Notes: generated by a model not told the origin, from the sequence alone. Shown: positions 44,763 through 54,670, counted from the stretch's first letter. The stretch is DNA of 64,000 nt from Bacillota bacterium (GCA_023443625.1 JAEZTQ010000096.1:1-64000); one strand, 5' to 3'. Translations and numbers: made by a program.

Positions 44763-46379
44763 ATGTTTAAGGTATTGCTTGTAGATGATGAAATTCTAAC
44801 CAGAGAGGCTATTAGCAAGAATATTCCATGGGAAAATCAAGGTTTTTGTCTCATTGGTGCAGCAGAAAATGGACAGGATGCCATTATGCAGATAGAGACA
44901 GAACAACCGGATTTAGTGATTACTGATATATGCATGCCCTATATGGATGGATTGGAATTATCCAACTATATTTATAAAAATTATCCTGATACCAAGGTTG
45001 TCATCCTTAGTGGATATGATGAATTTGAATATGCCAGACAAGCAGTGGAATACAGGGTAAAGGAATATATCTTAAAACCTGTAACATCTTTGGAACTAAA
45101 GGAAGTATTAAAGAGAATTCGTCAATGCTTAGAAGAAGAAGCCAAGGAAAAGGCGCATTTTGAAAAACTTCAATTAGAGTATAAAAGGAATATGCCAGTG
45201 CTTCGAGAACGTTTTTTAAGAAACTTAATTGAAGAGAAATATTCCAAGCATGATATAGATGAACAGATGAGGAAGCTCAATATTCATATTCGTGGGCAAT
45301 ACTATATTGTTGCCCTCATTGATTTAGAGGATGCATCGCAATTTTGCCTGCTCTATCCTAATTCTGAAGGAGATTTGACCCATTTTACCATTGCTAATAT
45401 AGCAAATGAGATTATGGAGGGATGTGAAGAAGGCATCTCAGTACAACTTTCCGATAATCGATTAGCTCTGCTCTTTGCAGCTGCTAGTGAAAAGGCATTA
45501 ATAAAGGTTGCGCTAGAAACCTGTGATCACATAATGAAAACTCTATGGGATTATATGAAGATTGAGGTTAGTATTAGTGTAGGCATCAATGTGAAGGAAC
45601 TCAGTGCTTTAAGAGATTCTTATTTGAATGCCAAAGAGGCTATTGAATATAAATTCCTTCTGGATAAACAGGCTTATGTATATGGGAAGGATATAGAAGA
45701 ATTGAAAGATAGAAATGGGCATATTCAAGTTAATCACTGGAGCAGCCGGATGGAGCTTATGATAAAGCTGAACCAGAAGGTTGAGCTTGAGCAGGCAGTC
45801 AGCGATTTGTTTGAAGAGATTAAGAATAAATGTAGTGTTAAAGAAGATATAATCCTCTATGTACAAAACATCATATTATCCATTCTTATTGCATTTGAAG
45901 AATCAGAGAGTTCAATTACTGATTATGGACAAGAACGTGCTATGATGAAGAAGCTAACAGAATGCAGATATCTTAGTGAACTGAAATATGATTTCTTTAA
46001 ATTGTGTACCGATATCATGAATAAGATAACTGGTCAAAAGGATGGGGAAGGCAGAAGGCTATCTATTATGGCAATGGATTATATTGAGAAAAACTATATG
46101 GATTCCAATATGTCCTTGAATGTGGTATGCTCCTATCTTGGTGTAAGTATAAGCTATTTTAGTATGATATTTAAAAATTATACGGGAGAGACCTTTGTGG
46201 AGGCATTAACCAGAATACGTATTCATAGGTCTAAGAAGCTTATGGATACAACAGATCTAAGAACATATGAAATAGCGGAACGGGTTGGATATAATGACCC
46301 TCACTATTTTAGTATGATATTTAAGAAGATTACTGGAAAAACTCCGTCAGAATATACTAAGGGTGTGAGAATGAAGTAA
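44763..46379 (+). CDS. YesN-type response regulator with AraC DNA-binding domain
   Basis: A 538-residue regulator. Receiver domain: LLVDDEILTREAI, phosphoacceptor Asp in DLVITDICMPYMDG, and ILKPVTS. A long middle helical/sensor region follows, then a C-terminal AraC domain (about 435-535) with SLNVVCSYLGVSISYFSMIFK and IAERVGYNDPHYFSMIFKK. The start is ATG 44763 with GGAG just upstream; the longer frame from 44739 overlaps the leader element. It forms a two-component pair with the next gene and very likely activates the sugar transporter genes downstream. Confidence 0.94.
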   Translation: MFKVLLVDDEILTREAISKNIPWENQGFCLIGAAENGQDAIMQIETEQPDLVITDICMPYMDGLELSNYIYKNYPDTKVVILSGYDEFEYARQAVEYRVKEYILKPVTSLELKEVLKRIRQCLEEEAKEKAHFEKLQLEYKRNMPVLRERFLRNLIEEKYSKHDIDEQMRKLNIHIRGQYYIVALIDLEDASQFCLLYPNSEGDLTHFTIANIANEIMEGCEEGISVQLSDNRLALLFAAASEKALIKVALETCDHIMKTLWDYMKIEVSISVGINVKELSALRDSYLNAKEAIEYKFLLDKQAYVYGKDIEELKDRNGHIQVNHWSSRMELMIKLNQKVELEQAVSDLFEEIKNKCSVKEDIILYVQNIILSILIAFEESESSITDYGQERAMMKKLTECRYLSELKYDFFKLCTDIMNKITGQKDGEGRRLSIMAMDYIEKNYMDSNMSLNVVCSYLGVSISYFSMIFKNYTGETFVEALTRIRIHRSKKLMDTTDLRTYEIAERVGYNDPHYFSMIFKKITGKTPSEYTKGVRMK

Positions 46380-46380
46380 T

Positions 46381-48141
46381 ATGAGAGGTAAAAAAAGACC
46401 TAAGTTTAATAGTATACGAACTACGATGATACTTTCCTTTACTGCTTTGATTTTTATGGCCTTGGTTATTTTAGCAACCATAAACTATAGACAAGGACAG
46501 AACATGGTGTTTACTATGGTTATGGATTATGTTACCCAATTGAATGAACAGATTAATACCAATATTGATTCCTATATAACCTATATGGAGAATGTTTCAC
46601 AAATAGAGGTAAATAATGAATATGTGAAATATTGTCTTTTTGCTGAAGAAGAGGAAAATCTGCTATCACTGAGGGAGAATTATCTTAATAATATTAGTTC
46701 ACAGTTTGCTGTACTTAAAAATACGAGAAAGGATATTCATAATATAGGTATCCTGGGTAACAATGGAAGTTACTTGGTTAATAATCGTCAAACAAAGATT
46801 AATCCCTATGTAGAGTATAGGAAACTAGATTGGTATGTCAGGGCTTTAGAGGGAAAATCCATTCTAACTACCTCCCATGTGCAAAATATAGTTGCCGATG
46901 ATTATCAATGGGTAGTTACTTTATGCAATGGAATAGTGAATTCAAACACAGGCAGAATTGAGGGAGTATTCTTCATAGATTTGAACTATAGCTCCATTAG
47001 TAGTCTATGTGAAAGTATTGATTTGGGTAATAGAGGTTATGTGTTTATTGTAGATGATAACGGTGATATTGTATACCATCCTAAGCAGCAACTAATTTAC
47101 AGTGGTGTACTCAAAGAGAACATAGATGAAATTCTGGAAAATGATCAAAAGGATTATTTGACCAGGGACGGAGAGAAGTTTTATTTTATGGTTAAGTCAG
47201 CTAAGACAGGCTGGACTGTTGTGGGTGTTACGTATAAGAGCGAGATGATGGAACAGATGGATAAAACCAAAAACACCTATGTAATACTCACAGTAGCAGT
47301 ACTTGTTCTTACTACAATATGTGCAGTAATCATATCAAATGCTATAACTAAGCCTATAAAGAAATTACAAAAGTCTATGAAACAGGTAGAGAAGGGTGAT
47401 TTTGATATACAGCTAGGAGATTCGGAATACATTGATGAAATCGGTCATTTGCAGAACTCATTCAAAATTATGATTTATAAGATACGCCAATTAATTGAGC
47501 ACAACATTGCTGAACAAGAGGCAAAAAGAAAAAGTGAGTTACGTGCTTTGCAGGCACAGATTAATCCACATTTTCTTTATAATACCTTGGATTCAATTAT
47601 ATGGACGACGGAAAGTAACAAAACAGAAGAAGCCATCCGGATGACCTCAGCCTTATCCAAATTACTAAGAAAAAGCATCAGTAATGAGGACGAGCTGGTC
47701 TCCATAGATAGAGAGATTGATTATGTGAAGGATTATCTTACCATTCAAAAGATGCGTTATCAAGATAAATTGGAATATGACATTGATATTGATACTGAAA
47801 TACTTAACGTTAAGATTGTCAAACTAGTATTACAGCCCTTAGTTGAAAATGCAATTTATCATGGTATTAAATATAAGAACAGCAAGGGATTAATTCGAAT
47901 CAGTGGAAGAATTGAGGGGCAGGATGTCATCATACGAATTGAGGATAATGGCATGGGCATGGATGAGGAGGCTTTAAGCCATATATTTGATAAAAATCCC
48001 ACACAGACATCAAAAAAAGTGGGTGTTCATAATGTTCATAACCGACTTCAATTATACTATGGTAAAAACTATGGACTTCGCTATGAAAGTAAGCTAGGAG
48101 AAGGAACTACAGTCAGTATTGTAATACCCTATGAAATCTAG
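46381..48141 (+). CDS. YesM-type sensor histidine kinase
   Basis: A 586-residue membrane kinase. Membrane helices at about 13-33 and 299-320 flank a large Cache-type extracytoplasmic sensor (DWYVRALEGKSI, GYVFIVDDNGDIVYHP). A HAMP domain (about 320-375), then the His-kinase domain with ALQAQINPHFLYNTLDSI (phosphoacceptor His) and an ATPase domain (PLVENAIYHG, IEDNGMGM) follow. It starts one base after the regulator stop codon, so translation is coupled. It probably senses a sugar directly or through the binding protein encoded next. Confidence 0.94.
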   Translation: MRGKKRPKFNSIRTTMILSFTALIFMALVILATINYRQGQNMVFTMVMDYVTQLNEQINTNIDSYITYMENVSQIEVNNEYVKYCLFAEEEENLLSLRENYLNNISSQFAVLKNTRKDIHNIGILGNNGSYLVNNRQTKINPYVEYRKLDWYVRALEGKSILTTSHVQNIVADDYQWVVTLCNGIVNSNTGRIEGVFFIDLNYSSISSLCESIDLGNRGYVFIVDDNGDIVYHPKQQLIYSGVLKENIDEILENDQKDYLTRDGEKFYFMVKSAKTGWTVVGVTYKSEMMEQMDKTKNTYVILTVAVLVLTTICAVIISNAITKPIKKLQKSMKQVEKGDFDIQLGDSEYIDEIGHLQNSFKIMIYKIRQLIEHNIAEQEAKRKSELRALQAQINPHFLYNTLDSIIWTTESNKTEEAIRMTSALSKLLRKSISNEDELVSIDREIDYVKDYLTIQKMRYQDKLEYDIDIDTEILNVKIVKLVLQPLVENAIYHGIKYKNSKGLIRISGRIEGQDVIIRIEDNGMGMDEEALSHIFDKNPTQTSKKVGVHNVHNRLQLYYGKNYGLRYESKLGEGTTVSIVIPYEI

Positions 48142-48197
48142 TTTCTTTCCTATGCTGAGTCTGAGAATATGATCAAAAGAGTATTATGGAGGTAGAC

Positions 48198-49172
48198 ATG
48201 AGAAGAAAGAGGATAATTATCATACTGTTGTCTCTTTTTTTGTTAGTTGCAATGGTACCCTTCCTTGTAAAAATAATATATGGTGAGGGTCAGCATTCTC
48301 TTTATATAATTTATATTCCTAAAGTAAATCAAGGAACAGATTTTTGGTCAGCAGTCATAGCTGGAGCAGAAATGGCAGCAAAGGAGAATGAAGTGATTTT
48401 GGAAGTGAATGCACCCAGGGATGAAACAGATATAGAGCGCCAGAATCAATTAGTGCTTGAGGCAATTGATAAAAATCCGGATGCCATTGTAGTATCCCCT
48501 AATTCCTATGTAGATAATGAGGAGGTATTAATTAAGGTTAAAGAGAATGGAATTAATTTAATTTATATTGATTCTGATACTTCTAGGGATCTTAAGGATG
48601 CAATTGTGGCCACAGATAATTATCAAGCTGGAAGAAAAATGGGCGAATATGTAAAGAAAAGTTTGGATAATGAATCAGTCATTGCCATTGTTGCCCATGT
48701 GAGGAATTCTTCTACTGCAATAGAACGAGAGCAGGGATTTCGTGATGCAATCGGTGAATATGAGAAACAGATTGTGGAAGTGGCTTACAGTAATTCGGAC
48801 TATGATACAGCCTTTAATGAAACAATAAAACTGATTAATAAGTATGATGTAAACGTTCTGGCTTGTTTGAATGAATATTCTGCGGTTGGTGCAGCAAGAG
48901 CTGTTAAAGAGATGGGTCTTAGGGATAAAGTAACGATGATTGGCTTTGATAACTCTATGGAAGAAATTGGACTTTTGGAAGAAGGGGTGTTTTCGGCCAT
49001 TGTAGTTCAAAGGGCTTACAGCATGGGTTATCTGGGAATTGAAACGGCAGTAAATTGTGTAAAGGGAAAGAAGGTAGAAAAAAATACAGATTCAGGGTCC
49101 CTTCTTATAACGAGAGAAACTATGTATGATCCAGAAAATCAGGAAGTGCTATTCCCCTTTTATGGAGATTAG
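48198..49172 (+). CDS. Membrane-anchored sugar-binding protein, sensor partner
   Basis: A 324-residue protein with an uncleaved-looking N-terminal membrane helix (RIIIILLSLFLLVAMVPFLV) and a type I periplasmic-binding fold: IIYIPKVNQGTDFWSAV, DAIVVSPNSY, IDSDTSRDLKDAIVATDNY, TMIGFDNS. There is no lipobox, unlike the transporter's own binding protein at 52110, so it may present sugar to the kinase rather than to the permease. The start is ATG 48198 behind GGAGG. A terminator separates it from the transporter operon. Confidence 0.88.
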   Translation: MRRKRIIIILLSLFLLVAMVPFLVKIIYGEGQHSLYIIYIPKVNQGTDFWSAVIAGAEMAAKENEVILEVNAPRDETDIERQNQLVLEAIDKNPDAIVVSPNSYVDNEEVLIKVKENGINLIYIDSDTSRDLKDAIVATDNYQAGRKMGEYVKKSLDNESVIAIVAHVRNSSTAIEREQGFRDAIGEYEKQIVEVAYSNSDYDTAFNETIKLINKYDVNVLACLNEYSAVGAARAVKEMGLRDKVTMIGFDNSMEEIGLLEEGVFSAIVVQRAYSMGYLGIETAVNCVKGKKVEKNTDSGSLLITRETMYDPENQEVLFPFYGD

Positions 49173-49286
49173 ATTAATAAAAGATTAGAGTGTCAAATGC
49201 TATTAACAAAGAGGATTTGTTGTGAGGGTTTTAACACTCAAATCAATATACGTATAAAAAGTAAAGAAATTATTTACCCTTATTCC

Positions 49287-49316
49287 TACCTGCTTTTATG
49301 AAGCAGGTATTTTTTT
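49287..49316 (+). terminator. Rho-independent terminator
   Basis: A 9-bp stem TACCTGCTT/AAGCAGGTA with a 5-base loop and a run of seven T ends the two-component/sensor operon. Confidence 0.85.
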
Positions 49317-49453
49317 ACCTTTGAGAAGAAAATATTCGAGCTTGCTTGGAAGATATTTTATTCATAATTGATGATGACTAACTTATAATTTAATCATGAT
49401 TTACATCTGAAACAAGTTGTAAAACAAGTATGTACAGAATGGAAGGTGAAAGA

Positions 49454-51010
49454 GTGGGGGATGTAATTTTAAAAGCAAAGGACGTCGATAAATCTTTTCC
49501 CGGTGTACATGCCTTAAAGAAAGTTGATTTTGAATTAAGAAGAGGCGAAGTACATGCTTTATTGGGAGAAAATGGTGCCGGAAAGTCAACCTTGATGAAG
49601 ATAATAACCGGTATTTACACGAAAGATAGCGGTAGTATTATATATGAGGGACAAGAGGTAAATTTCACAGGGCCCAAGGATGCGCAAGAAGCAGGTATTT
49701 CTATAGTTCATCAGGAGCTTAATCTGATTAACCATTTAACGGTAGCACAGAATATTTTTATTGGCCGTGAGATGATGATGGGCAAAATGATTGATGATAA
49801 GAAGATGATTGAAGAAGCAGCAAAGTTATTTGAGCTCCTTAACATCGATATTGATCCTTCTGAAACCATGGGAAGTCTAACTGTAGGAAAGCAGCAGATG
49901 TGCGAGATAGCAAAAGCTATTTCAAAGGAAGCAAAGATTATTATCTTTGATGAACCTACAGCAGCACTTACAGATGCAGAGATTGATAAACTGTTCATGA
50001 TAATCCGTAATTTGAGAGCAAAGAATATGGGTATTATTTATATTACCCATCGAATGGATGAAATTAAAGTAATCACGGATCGCTTAACTGTTATGCGTGA
50101 TGGTGAATACATAGGAACTTTGATTTCGAACCAATGTACAAAACAAGATATCATTAATATGATGGTTGGTCGTGTTATATACGAAGAACCAAAGCAAAAG
50201 AGCAGTGTTTTACCTACAGCGCCGGTGGTATTAGAAGTAAAGAATTTATGTGCAGGTAAGATGGTCAAGGATGTCAGCTTTAAGGTACGCAAGGGAGAAA
50301 TCCTTGGTTTTGCCGGATTGATGGGAGCTGGAAGAACAGAAACAACAAGAGCGATCTTTGGTGCAGACAGATTAGACAGTGGTGAGATATACATTAATGG
50401 TAAAAAGGTAACGATTAAAAGCCCTATGGATGCCGTTAAGTATGGTATTGGTTATCTGTCAGAAGACAGAAAGCGCTATGGTATTATTCTGGATAAGACA
50501 ATAGCTGAGAATACAACAATGGCAGCCTTAGAGAACTTCACAAAAGGTTTCTTCATTGATAAGAAGAAGGAAGCAAAGACCACGAAAAAGTATGTTGAGG
50601 AGCTAAAGACTAAGACACCAGGCATTGACGCTTATGTTAAAAATCTATCCGGTGGTAATCAGCAGAAGGTTGTTATTGCCAAGTGGCTTGTTCGAAATTG
50701 TGATATTTTAATATTTGATGAACCAACGAAAGGCATCGATGTTGGAGCCAAAAGTGAAATTTATCATCTCATGAATGAACTGGCAGCTAGTGGAAAGGCA
50801 ATTATAATGATCTCATCTGAGTTGCCTGAGATTCTACGAATGAGTGATAGAATTGTTGTTATGAGCGAAGGCAGAAAGACAGCAGAGATTCCTATTGAAG
50901 ATGCAACCCAGGAAGTTATTATGAATGCTGCAACCATAGGTAATGAAGCAGGAGGAAAATCCTCCGAAGAACATGGAGGAAAATCCTCCGAAGAACATGG
51001 AGGATTGTAA
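49454..51010 (+). CDS. Sugar ABC transporter, double ATPase subunit (RbsA/MglA-like)
   Basis: A 518-residue subunit with two nucleotide-binding domains. First: Walker A GENGAGKST, LTVGKQQMCEIAKA, IIFDEPTAALT. Second: a degenerate Walker A (GLMGAGRTE), NLSGGNQQKVVIAKWL, LIFDEPTKGID. It drives import of a monosaccharide such as ribose, galactose or xylose. The C-terminus ends in a duplicated GGKSSEEH encoded by 24-bp tandem repeats. Start GTG 49454 has GGAAGGTG at the right distance; ATG 49439 and 49430 are alternatives. Confidence 0.95.
   Translation: MGDVILKAKDVDKSFPGVHALKKVDFELRRGEVHALLGENGAGKSTLMKIITGIYTKDSGSIIYEGQEVNFTGPKDAQEAGISIVHQELNLINHLTVAQNIFIGREMMMGKMIDDKKMIEEAAKLFELLNIDIDPSETMGSLTVGKQQMCEIAKAISKEAKIIIFDEPTAALTDAEIDKLFMIIRNLRAKNMGIIYITHRMDEIKVITDRLTVMRDGEYIGTLISNQCTKQDIINMMVGRVIYEEPKQKSSVLPTAPVVLEVKNLCAGKMVKDVSFKVRKGEILGFAGLMGAGRTETTRAIFGADRLDSGEIYINGKKVTIKSPMDAVKYGIGYLSEDRKRYGIILDKTIAENTTMAALENFTKGFFIDKKKEAKTTKKYVEELKTKTPGIDAYVKNLSGGNQQKVVIAKWLVRNCDILIFDEPTKGIDVGAKSEIYHLMNELAASGKAIIMISSELPEILRMSDRIVVMSEGRKTAEIPIEDATQEVIMNAATIGNEAGGKSSEEHGGKSSEEHGGL
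50951..51004 (+). repeat. Tandem 24-bp repeats forming GGAGGA-AAA-TCCTCC hairpins
   Basis: Two exact 24-bp units (50951-50974 and 50975-50998) are followed by a third GGAGGA (50999-51004). Each unit holds GGAGGA-AAA-TCCTCC, able to fold as a tight hairpin. The last GGAGGA is the ribosome binding site of the permease gene at 51013 and can be paired by the TCCTCC at 50984-50989. This suggests control of the relative output of ATPase and permease. Confidence 0.75.
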
Positions 51011-51012
51011 AA

Positions 51013-52038
51013 ATGGAAAAGCTTAAAAGAACCCCGATTATTAAAGCGATTGGTACGCAAAGATTAATTGCATTATTAGCATTAATTGTTTTGTTTGCAT
51101 TTTTTTGTATAGCCAGTCCATCTTTTCGTAAATATACAACCTTTGTAAGTATTTTGGACGCATCTTATTATATAGGCTTTATGGCCATCGGTGTATGTTT
51201 TGCAATTACCACAGGTGGTATTGACCTTTCCATCGGTACTGTGCTCGTTTGTTCCTCATTAGTTTCAGGTACACTTTTTGTAAGAGCCGGTGTTCCCATT
51301 GTAATATGCCTTATTCTTTGTATATTGATAGGATGCTTTTTTGGATTAATGAACGGTATCATGGTAACTAAAATGGGACTACCGCCCTTTGTCGCCACCC
51401 TAGGTACCATGCTTGTATCCAAAGGACTTGGTTCCATTGCCACTAAGGCACAGAGTGTATCCTGGCCTCAGACTGGTAGTGATGGAGGTTGGTTTCGCTA
51501 TCTCTTTAAGATTAACTATACCGATGCTGCCGGTAATCAACATCTGATACCCACAGGATTTATTCTGTTAATCGCATGTGCAATTATAATGGCAACCATA
51601 CTTAATAAGACTCGTACTGGACGTTATATATTGGCGCTGGGCTCAAATAAAGAAGCAGCTAGGCTATCCGGCGTAAATGTTAACAAATATCAATTACTTG
51701 CCTATGTCTTCTCAGGAACCTTTGCAGGTATTGCGGGTCTTGCCTACGCAGCCATATACTCTACCTTATTACCTGGAGCAGGTGGCGGTTTTGAAATGGA
51801 TGCTATTGCCAGTGTAGTAATCGGCGGAACATCAATGGCAGGTGGTGTGGCGACCATTGCAGGTACTATCATTGGTGTTTATATTATGGCAGTATTAAAG
51901 ACGGGTCTTCCTTTCATTGGACTGATGAATTATTGGCAGCAGGCAATTACAGGTATTGTATTAGTTATCGCTGTATTCATGGATGTTTATAATAAGAGAG
52001 CAAAAAAAGGTGTCAAGATAAAGAAAGCAAGTAAATAA
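51013..52038 (+). CDS. Sugar ABC transporter permease (RbsC/MglC-like)
   Basis: A 341-residue membrane protein with eight to ten helices. Family segments include ATTTGGIDLSIG-like TTGGIDLSIGTVLV, GLMNGIMVTKMGLPPFVATLG and the C-terminal GAGGGFEMDAIASVVIGGTS. It forms the channel with the ATPase encoded just upstream (two bases between stop and start). Its ribosome binding site is the third GGAGGA of the tandem repeat. Confidence 0.95.
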   Translation: MEKLKRTPIIKAIGTQRLIALLALIVLFAFFCIASPSFRKYTTFVSILDASYYIGFMAIGVCFAITTGGIDLSIGTVLVCSSLVSGTLFVRAGVPIVICLILCILIGCFFGLMNGIMVTKMGLPPFVATLGTMLVSKGLGSIATKAQSVSWPQTGSDGGWFRYLFKINYTDAAGNQHLIPTGFILLIACAIIMATILNKTRTGRYILALGSNKEAARLSGVNVNKYQLLAYVFSGTFAGIAGLAYAAIYSTLLPGAGGGFEMDAIASVVIGGTSMAGGVATIAGTIIGVYIMAVLKTGLPFIGLMNYWQQAITGIVLVIAVFMDVYNKRAKKGVKIKKASK

Positions 52039-52109
52039 CAAAGGTATTAAAATATGTTGGCAAAGCTGACTATTTTAAACATAAAAAAAGTATTGGGAGG
52101 AAATGAAGA

Positions 52110-53210
52110 ATGAAGAAAAAACTATTAAGTATTATTTTGGCAACGACCCTAATAGCAACTATGTTAACTGGTTGCAGCTCGTCCTCTGACAAGAAGGAAA
52201 AAGACCCATCCTCAGACACATCAACAGAAGTAAAAGATGATTCAGCAGTAAAGGAAGGTGGATTAGTATATCTTGTATCCAAGGGTTTTCAGCATCAGTA
52301 TTGGCAGGCAGTTTATCAGGGAGCACAAAAGGCTGCCAAAGAACTTGGTGTAGAGCTTAAGATGGAAGGACCTGCAACTGAGTCAGATATCGCAGATCAG
52401 GTACAGATGCTTAATAATGCAGTTAATCAAAGTCCAATAGCTATCGGTCTTGCAGCCCTTGATACAGAGGCTTGTCTTGATGGTATTACAGCAGCTATGA
52501 ATGAAAATATTCCCATTATCGGATTTGACTCCGGTGTATCCAATGCTCCTGAGGGTGCAGTATATGCCAATGCTTCCACAGATAACTATCAAGCAGGTGT
52601 TTTAGCAGCTACAGAAACCTACAAACTAATTAAAGATAAAGTAGCAAAGGGTGTAAAGATTGGTGTTCTTTCTCAGGATGCAACAGCAGAATCTATTGTT
52701 AATCGTGGTAAGGGTTTCATTGATGAGATGAAGAAATTAATTGAAGCATCAGGTTTGACGGTATCCGTTGAGGGTCATGCTAAATTTGAAAGTGTTACTA
52801 GTGGTGCTGACGTAATTATTCAAGTTGCTGTTCCTGCATCTGTAACTACAGAGCTTTCTACCATTGATGCTCAGAATATGTTAAATGATGACTCTTATAT
52901 CTGTATCTATGGTTCTAATCAGCATTCAGCAGAAGCCTTAGTAATCGCAGATGAGAACTTAAACAAATTAGGTGCTGATGGTATCATCGGTGTTGGATTT
53001 GATGCAGGTACTGTAATTAAGGGCGCTGTTTCCTCAGGTAAATTAGCTGGTGCAGTTACACAAGATCCAATGAACATTGGCTACATGACAGTTAAATTGG
53101 CTGTTGATGCAGCAAATGGGGTAAAGGTAGAGAGCCTTGATACTGGATGCCAATGGTATACATCAGCTAATATGAAGGATGATAATATTGCTCCAAATTT
53201 ATATGATTAG
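52110..53210 (+). CDS. Sugar-binding lipoprotein of the ABC transporter
   Basis: A 366-residue extracellular protein. The signal ends in a lipobox MLTGC (Cys near 22), then a Ser/Asp/Lys-rich tether. The binding domain has VSKGFQHQYWQAVYQGAQKA, NIPIIGFDSGV, ASTDNYQAGVLAA and GVGFDAGT, a type I fold typical of ribose/galactose-type carriers. It captures sugar for the permease and ATPase encoded upstream. GGGAGG precedes ATG 52110. Confidence 0.95.
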   Translation: MKKKLLSIILATTLIATMLTGCSSSSDKKEKDPSSDTSTEVKDDSAVKEGGLVYLVSKGFQHQYWQAVYQGAQKAAKELGVELKMEGPATESDIADQVQMLNNAVNQSPIAIGLAALDTEACLDGITAAMNENIPIIGFDSGVSNAPEGAVYANASTDNYQAGVLAATETYKLIKDKVAKGVKIGVLSQDATAESIVNRGKGFIDEMKKLIEASGLTVSVEGHAKFESVTSGADVIIQVAVPASVTTELSTIDAQNMLNDDSYICIYGSNQHSAEALVIADENLNKLGADGIIGVGFDAGTVIKGAVSSGKLAGAVTQDPMNIGYMTVKLAVDAANGVKVESLDTGCQWYTSANMKDDNIAPNLYD

Positions 53211-53239
53211 TGTGTAGAAAAAATGCATCTTACCAGGTT

Positions 53240-53266
53240 CCTTGCTGCCTTGAAAAGGCAGCAAGG
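53240..53266 (+). terminator. Hairpin after the sugar-transport operon
   Basis: A 12-bp perfect stem CCTTGCTGCCTT/AAGGCAGCAAGG with a 3-base loop lies 30 bases after the binding-protein gene. It lacks a T run, so it may stabilise the messenger 3' end rather than terminate. Confidence 0.6.
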
Positions 53267-53277
53267 AGGTAGTGTGT

Positions 53278-53532
53278 TTATATTATGAATAAGTAAATAA
53301 ATTGAAGATTTAATAGGGGCTGTCGCACTGGTTGAATTATGGTTAAACAGCCCTTCTTTGTAATTTGCACTTCACCAACAGATAAATTATCAGATATTGT
53401 CTGTGCTTTCTCGTCTGCATGATAATAATCTCTTGTATAAAGATAAAATCCTCCCAAAATTAGTACTAAGAATGTAATAACAGAAATAAGTACAATCCTC
53501 ACTACTTTCTTTGATTTTTTCTGTCCCATCAA
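53278..53532 (-). pseudogene. N-terminal fragment of a membrane-anchored alpha/beta hydrolase (probable)
   Basis: An 84-codon frame with an N-terminal membrane helix (RIVLISVITFLVLILGGFYLY) followed by TRDYYHADEKAQ, as seen at the start of clostridial membrane-anchored hydrolases. After about 55 residues the sequence becomes unrelated and ends within a terminator-like hairpin. The catalytic core is missing, so the gene is a remnant. Confidence 0.5.
53316..53360 (+). terminator. Terminator-like hairpin
   Basis: GGGCTGT (53317-53323) pairs with ACAGCCC (53347-53353), followed by TTCTTTG. The sequence AGGGGCTGTCGC recurs in inverted orientation near 56293-56304. Confidence 0.5.
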
Positions 53533-53693
53533 AAGCCCTCCCTAGTTCAATTTATTGAATCTTGTATGCCTCTCACCTCCTCGTGAAAGTATGAAGAGTG
53601 CACTCCACAAGCTTTATATCGTTAACCCAGGCATATGCGCTCCTAAACTTGTCGATGAATAGTGTTCTCGTAAACGGTAGATAGTGGGTACGC

Positions 53694-54156
53694 TTATAAA
53701 ATTCGCCACTCAGTTGAGTAGCGCAAATTCACATCTACTTTCTGCATTCTGCATTCTGCAGGTAACTTCGGAGACCAGGGAAGCAGGTCTTCGCAGAAAC
53801 TATAATTCTTTTCATCCAGATGTTTTGGGATTTCTTTCAGAAGATATTCGAAATAATTATAAGGCTTTAGATTGTTTGCTTTTGCAGTTTCGGCAATGCT
53901 GTATATGATGGCACTGGATTTGGCCCCATTGATGGTATCAATCATAACCCAGTTTTTTTTTACCTATACAAAAACCACGTATTGATTGTTCAGCGGCATT
54001 ATTATCCATTGGTACTTCACCATCATCCAGGAATGCTTTTAAATATTTTTCCTGATTAATGGAATAGTTAAATCCACTCCATGTTTTGCTTTTTGAGAGG
54101 ACTTTGCTGATGTGTTCTTTTACCCATACAAAGTAAGCCTCTACCATTGGTTTCAC
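53694..54156 (-). mobile_element. IS66-family transposase (TnpC) C-terminal remnant
   Basis: The minus strand encodes the end of an IS66 DDE transposase: LKAFLDDGEVPMDNNAAEQSIRGFCIGKK, with the catalytic acidic region, then, after a frameshift, MIDTINGAKSSAIIYSIAET, AKANNLKPYNYFEYLLKEIP and WSPKLPAECR. The shift is in a run of nine A where eight would restore GKKNWVMIDT. The N-terminal two thirds, the tnpA/tnpB genes and the element ends are missing. Confidence 0.85.
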
Positions 54157-54280
54157 ACTGATCTGGCGAAGTTTCTGTGGTTAAATATTATTGACATTTG
54201 TATCCCGATAGTAATATAATGAATTAAATAACATATTTTTACAGAAATAAAAAAACATACCTAGAAAGGAGTTTTATCTC

Positions 54281-54670
54281 ATGAAAAGGAGATTTTTTTT
54301 ATTGATTAGTATACTTATACTTAGTATTTTAGGATGTTCTAAGCATAACTCTTATTTTAATATTGAGAATGCAGATAATATTACCATTCTTTATGGAGCT
54401 AGTAATTATACTTTACATAGTACAGATAAGGAAATAGTAAAAATAATATCGGAAAACTTAAATAGTTTGAGTTTTAAAGCAACGGATAAACAAATGGATC
54501 CTTTTTCTATGTTCTCAATTACCCTAAATAAAGATACTTCATTGTTAGCATTTGTGCATGTAGATTCTCAAGGCGTATTTTGGATCGATGATTCATCAAA
54601 TTGCTACGAAGTCAAATCAGGTAAATTTGATTATAGTTATATTAAAAATATATATGATGATAAAAATTAA
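54281..54670 (+). CDS. Small lipoprotein, function unknown
   Basis: A 129-residue protein with signal RFFLLISILILSILGC (lipobox SILGC, Cys near 19) and a mixed alpha/beta exterior part (DNITILYGASNYTLHSTDKE, MFSITLNKDTSLLAFVHV). AAAGGAG precedes ATG 54281. It lies between IS66 debris and a decayed secreted protein. No family was recognised. Confidence 0.7.
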   Translation: MKRRFFLLISILILSILGCSKHNSYFNIENADNITILYGASNYTLHSTDKEIVKIISENLNSLSFKATDKQMDPFSMFSITLNKDTSLLAFVHVDSQGVFWIDDSSNCYEVKSGKFDYSYIKNIYDDKN

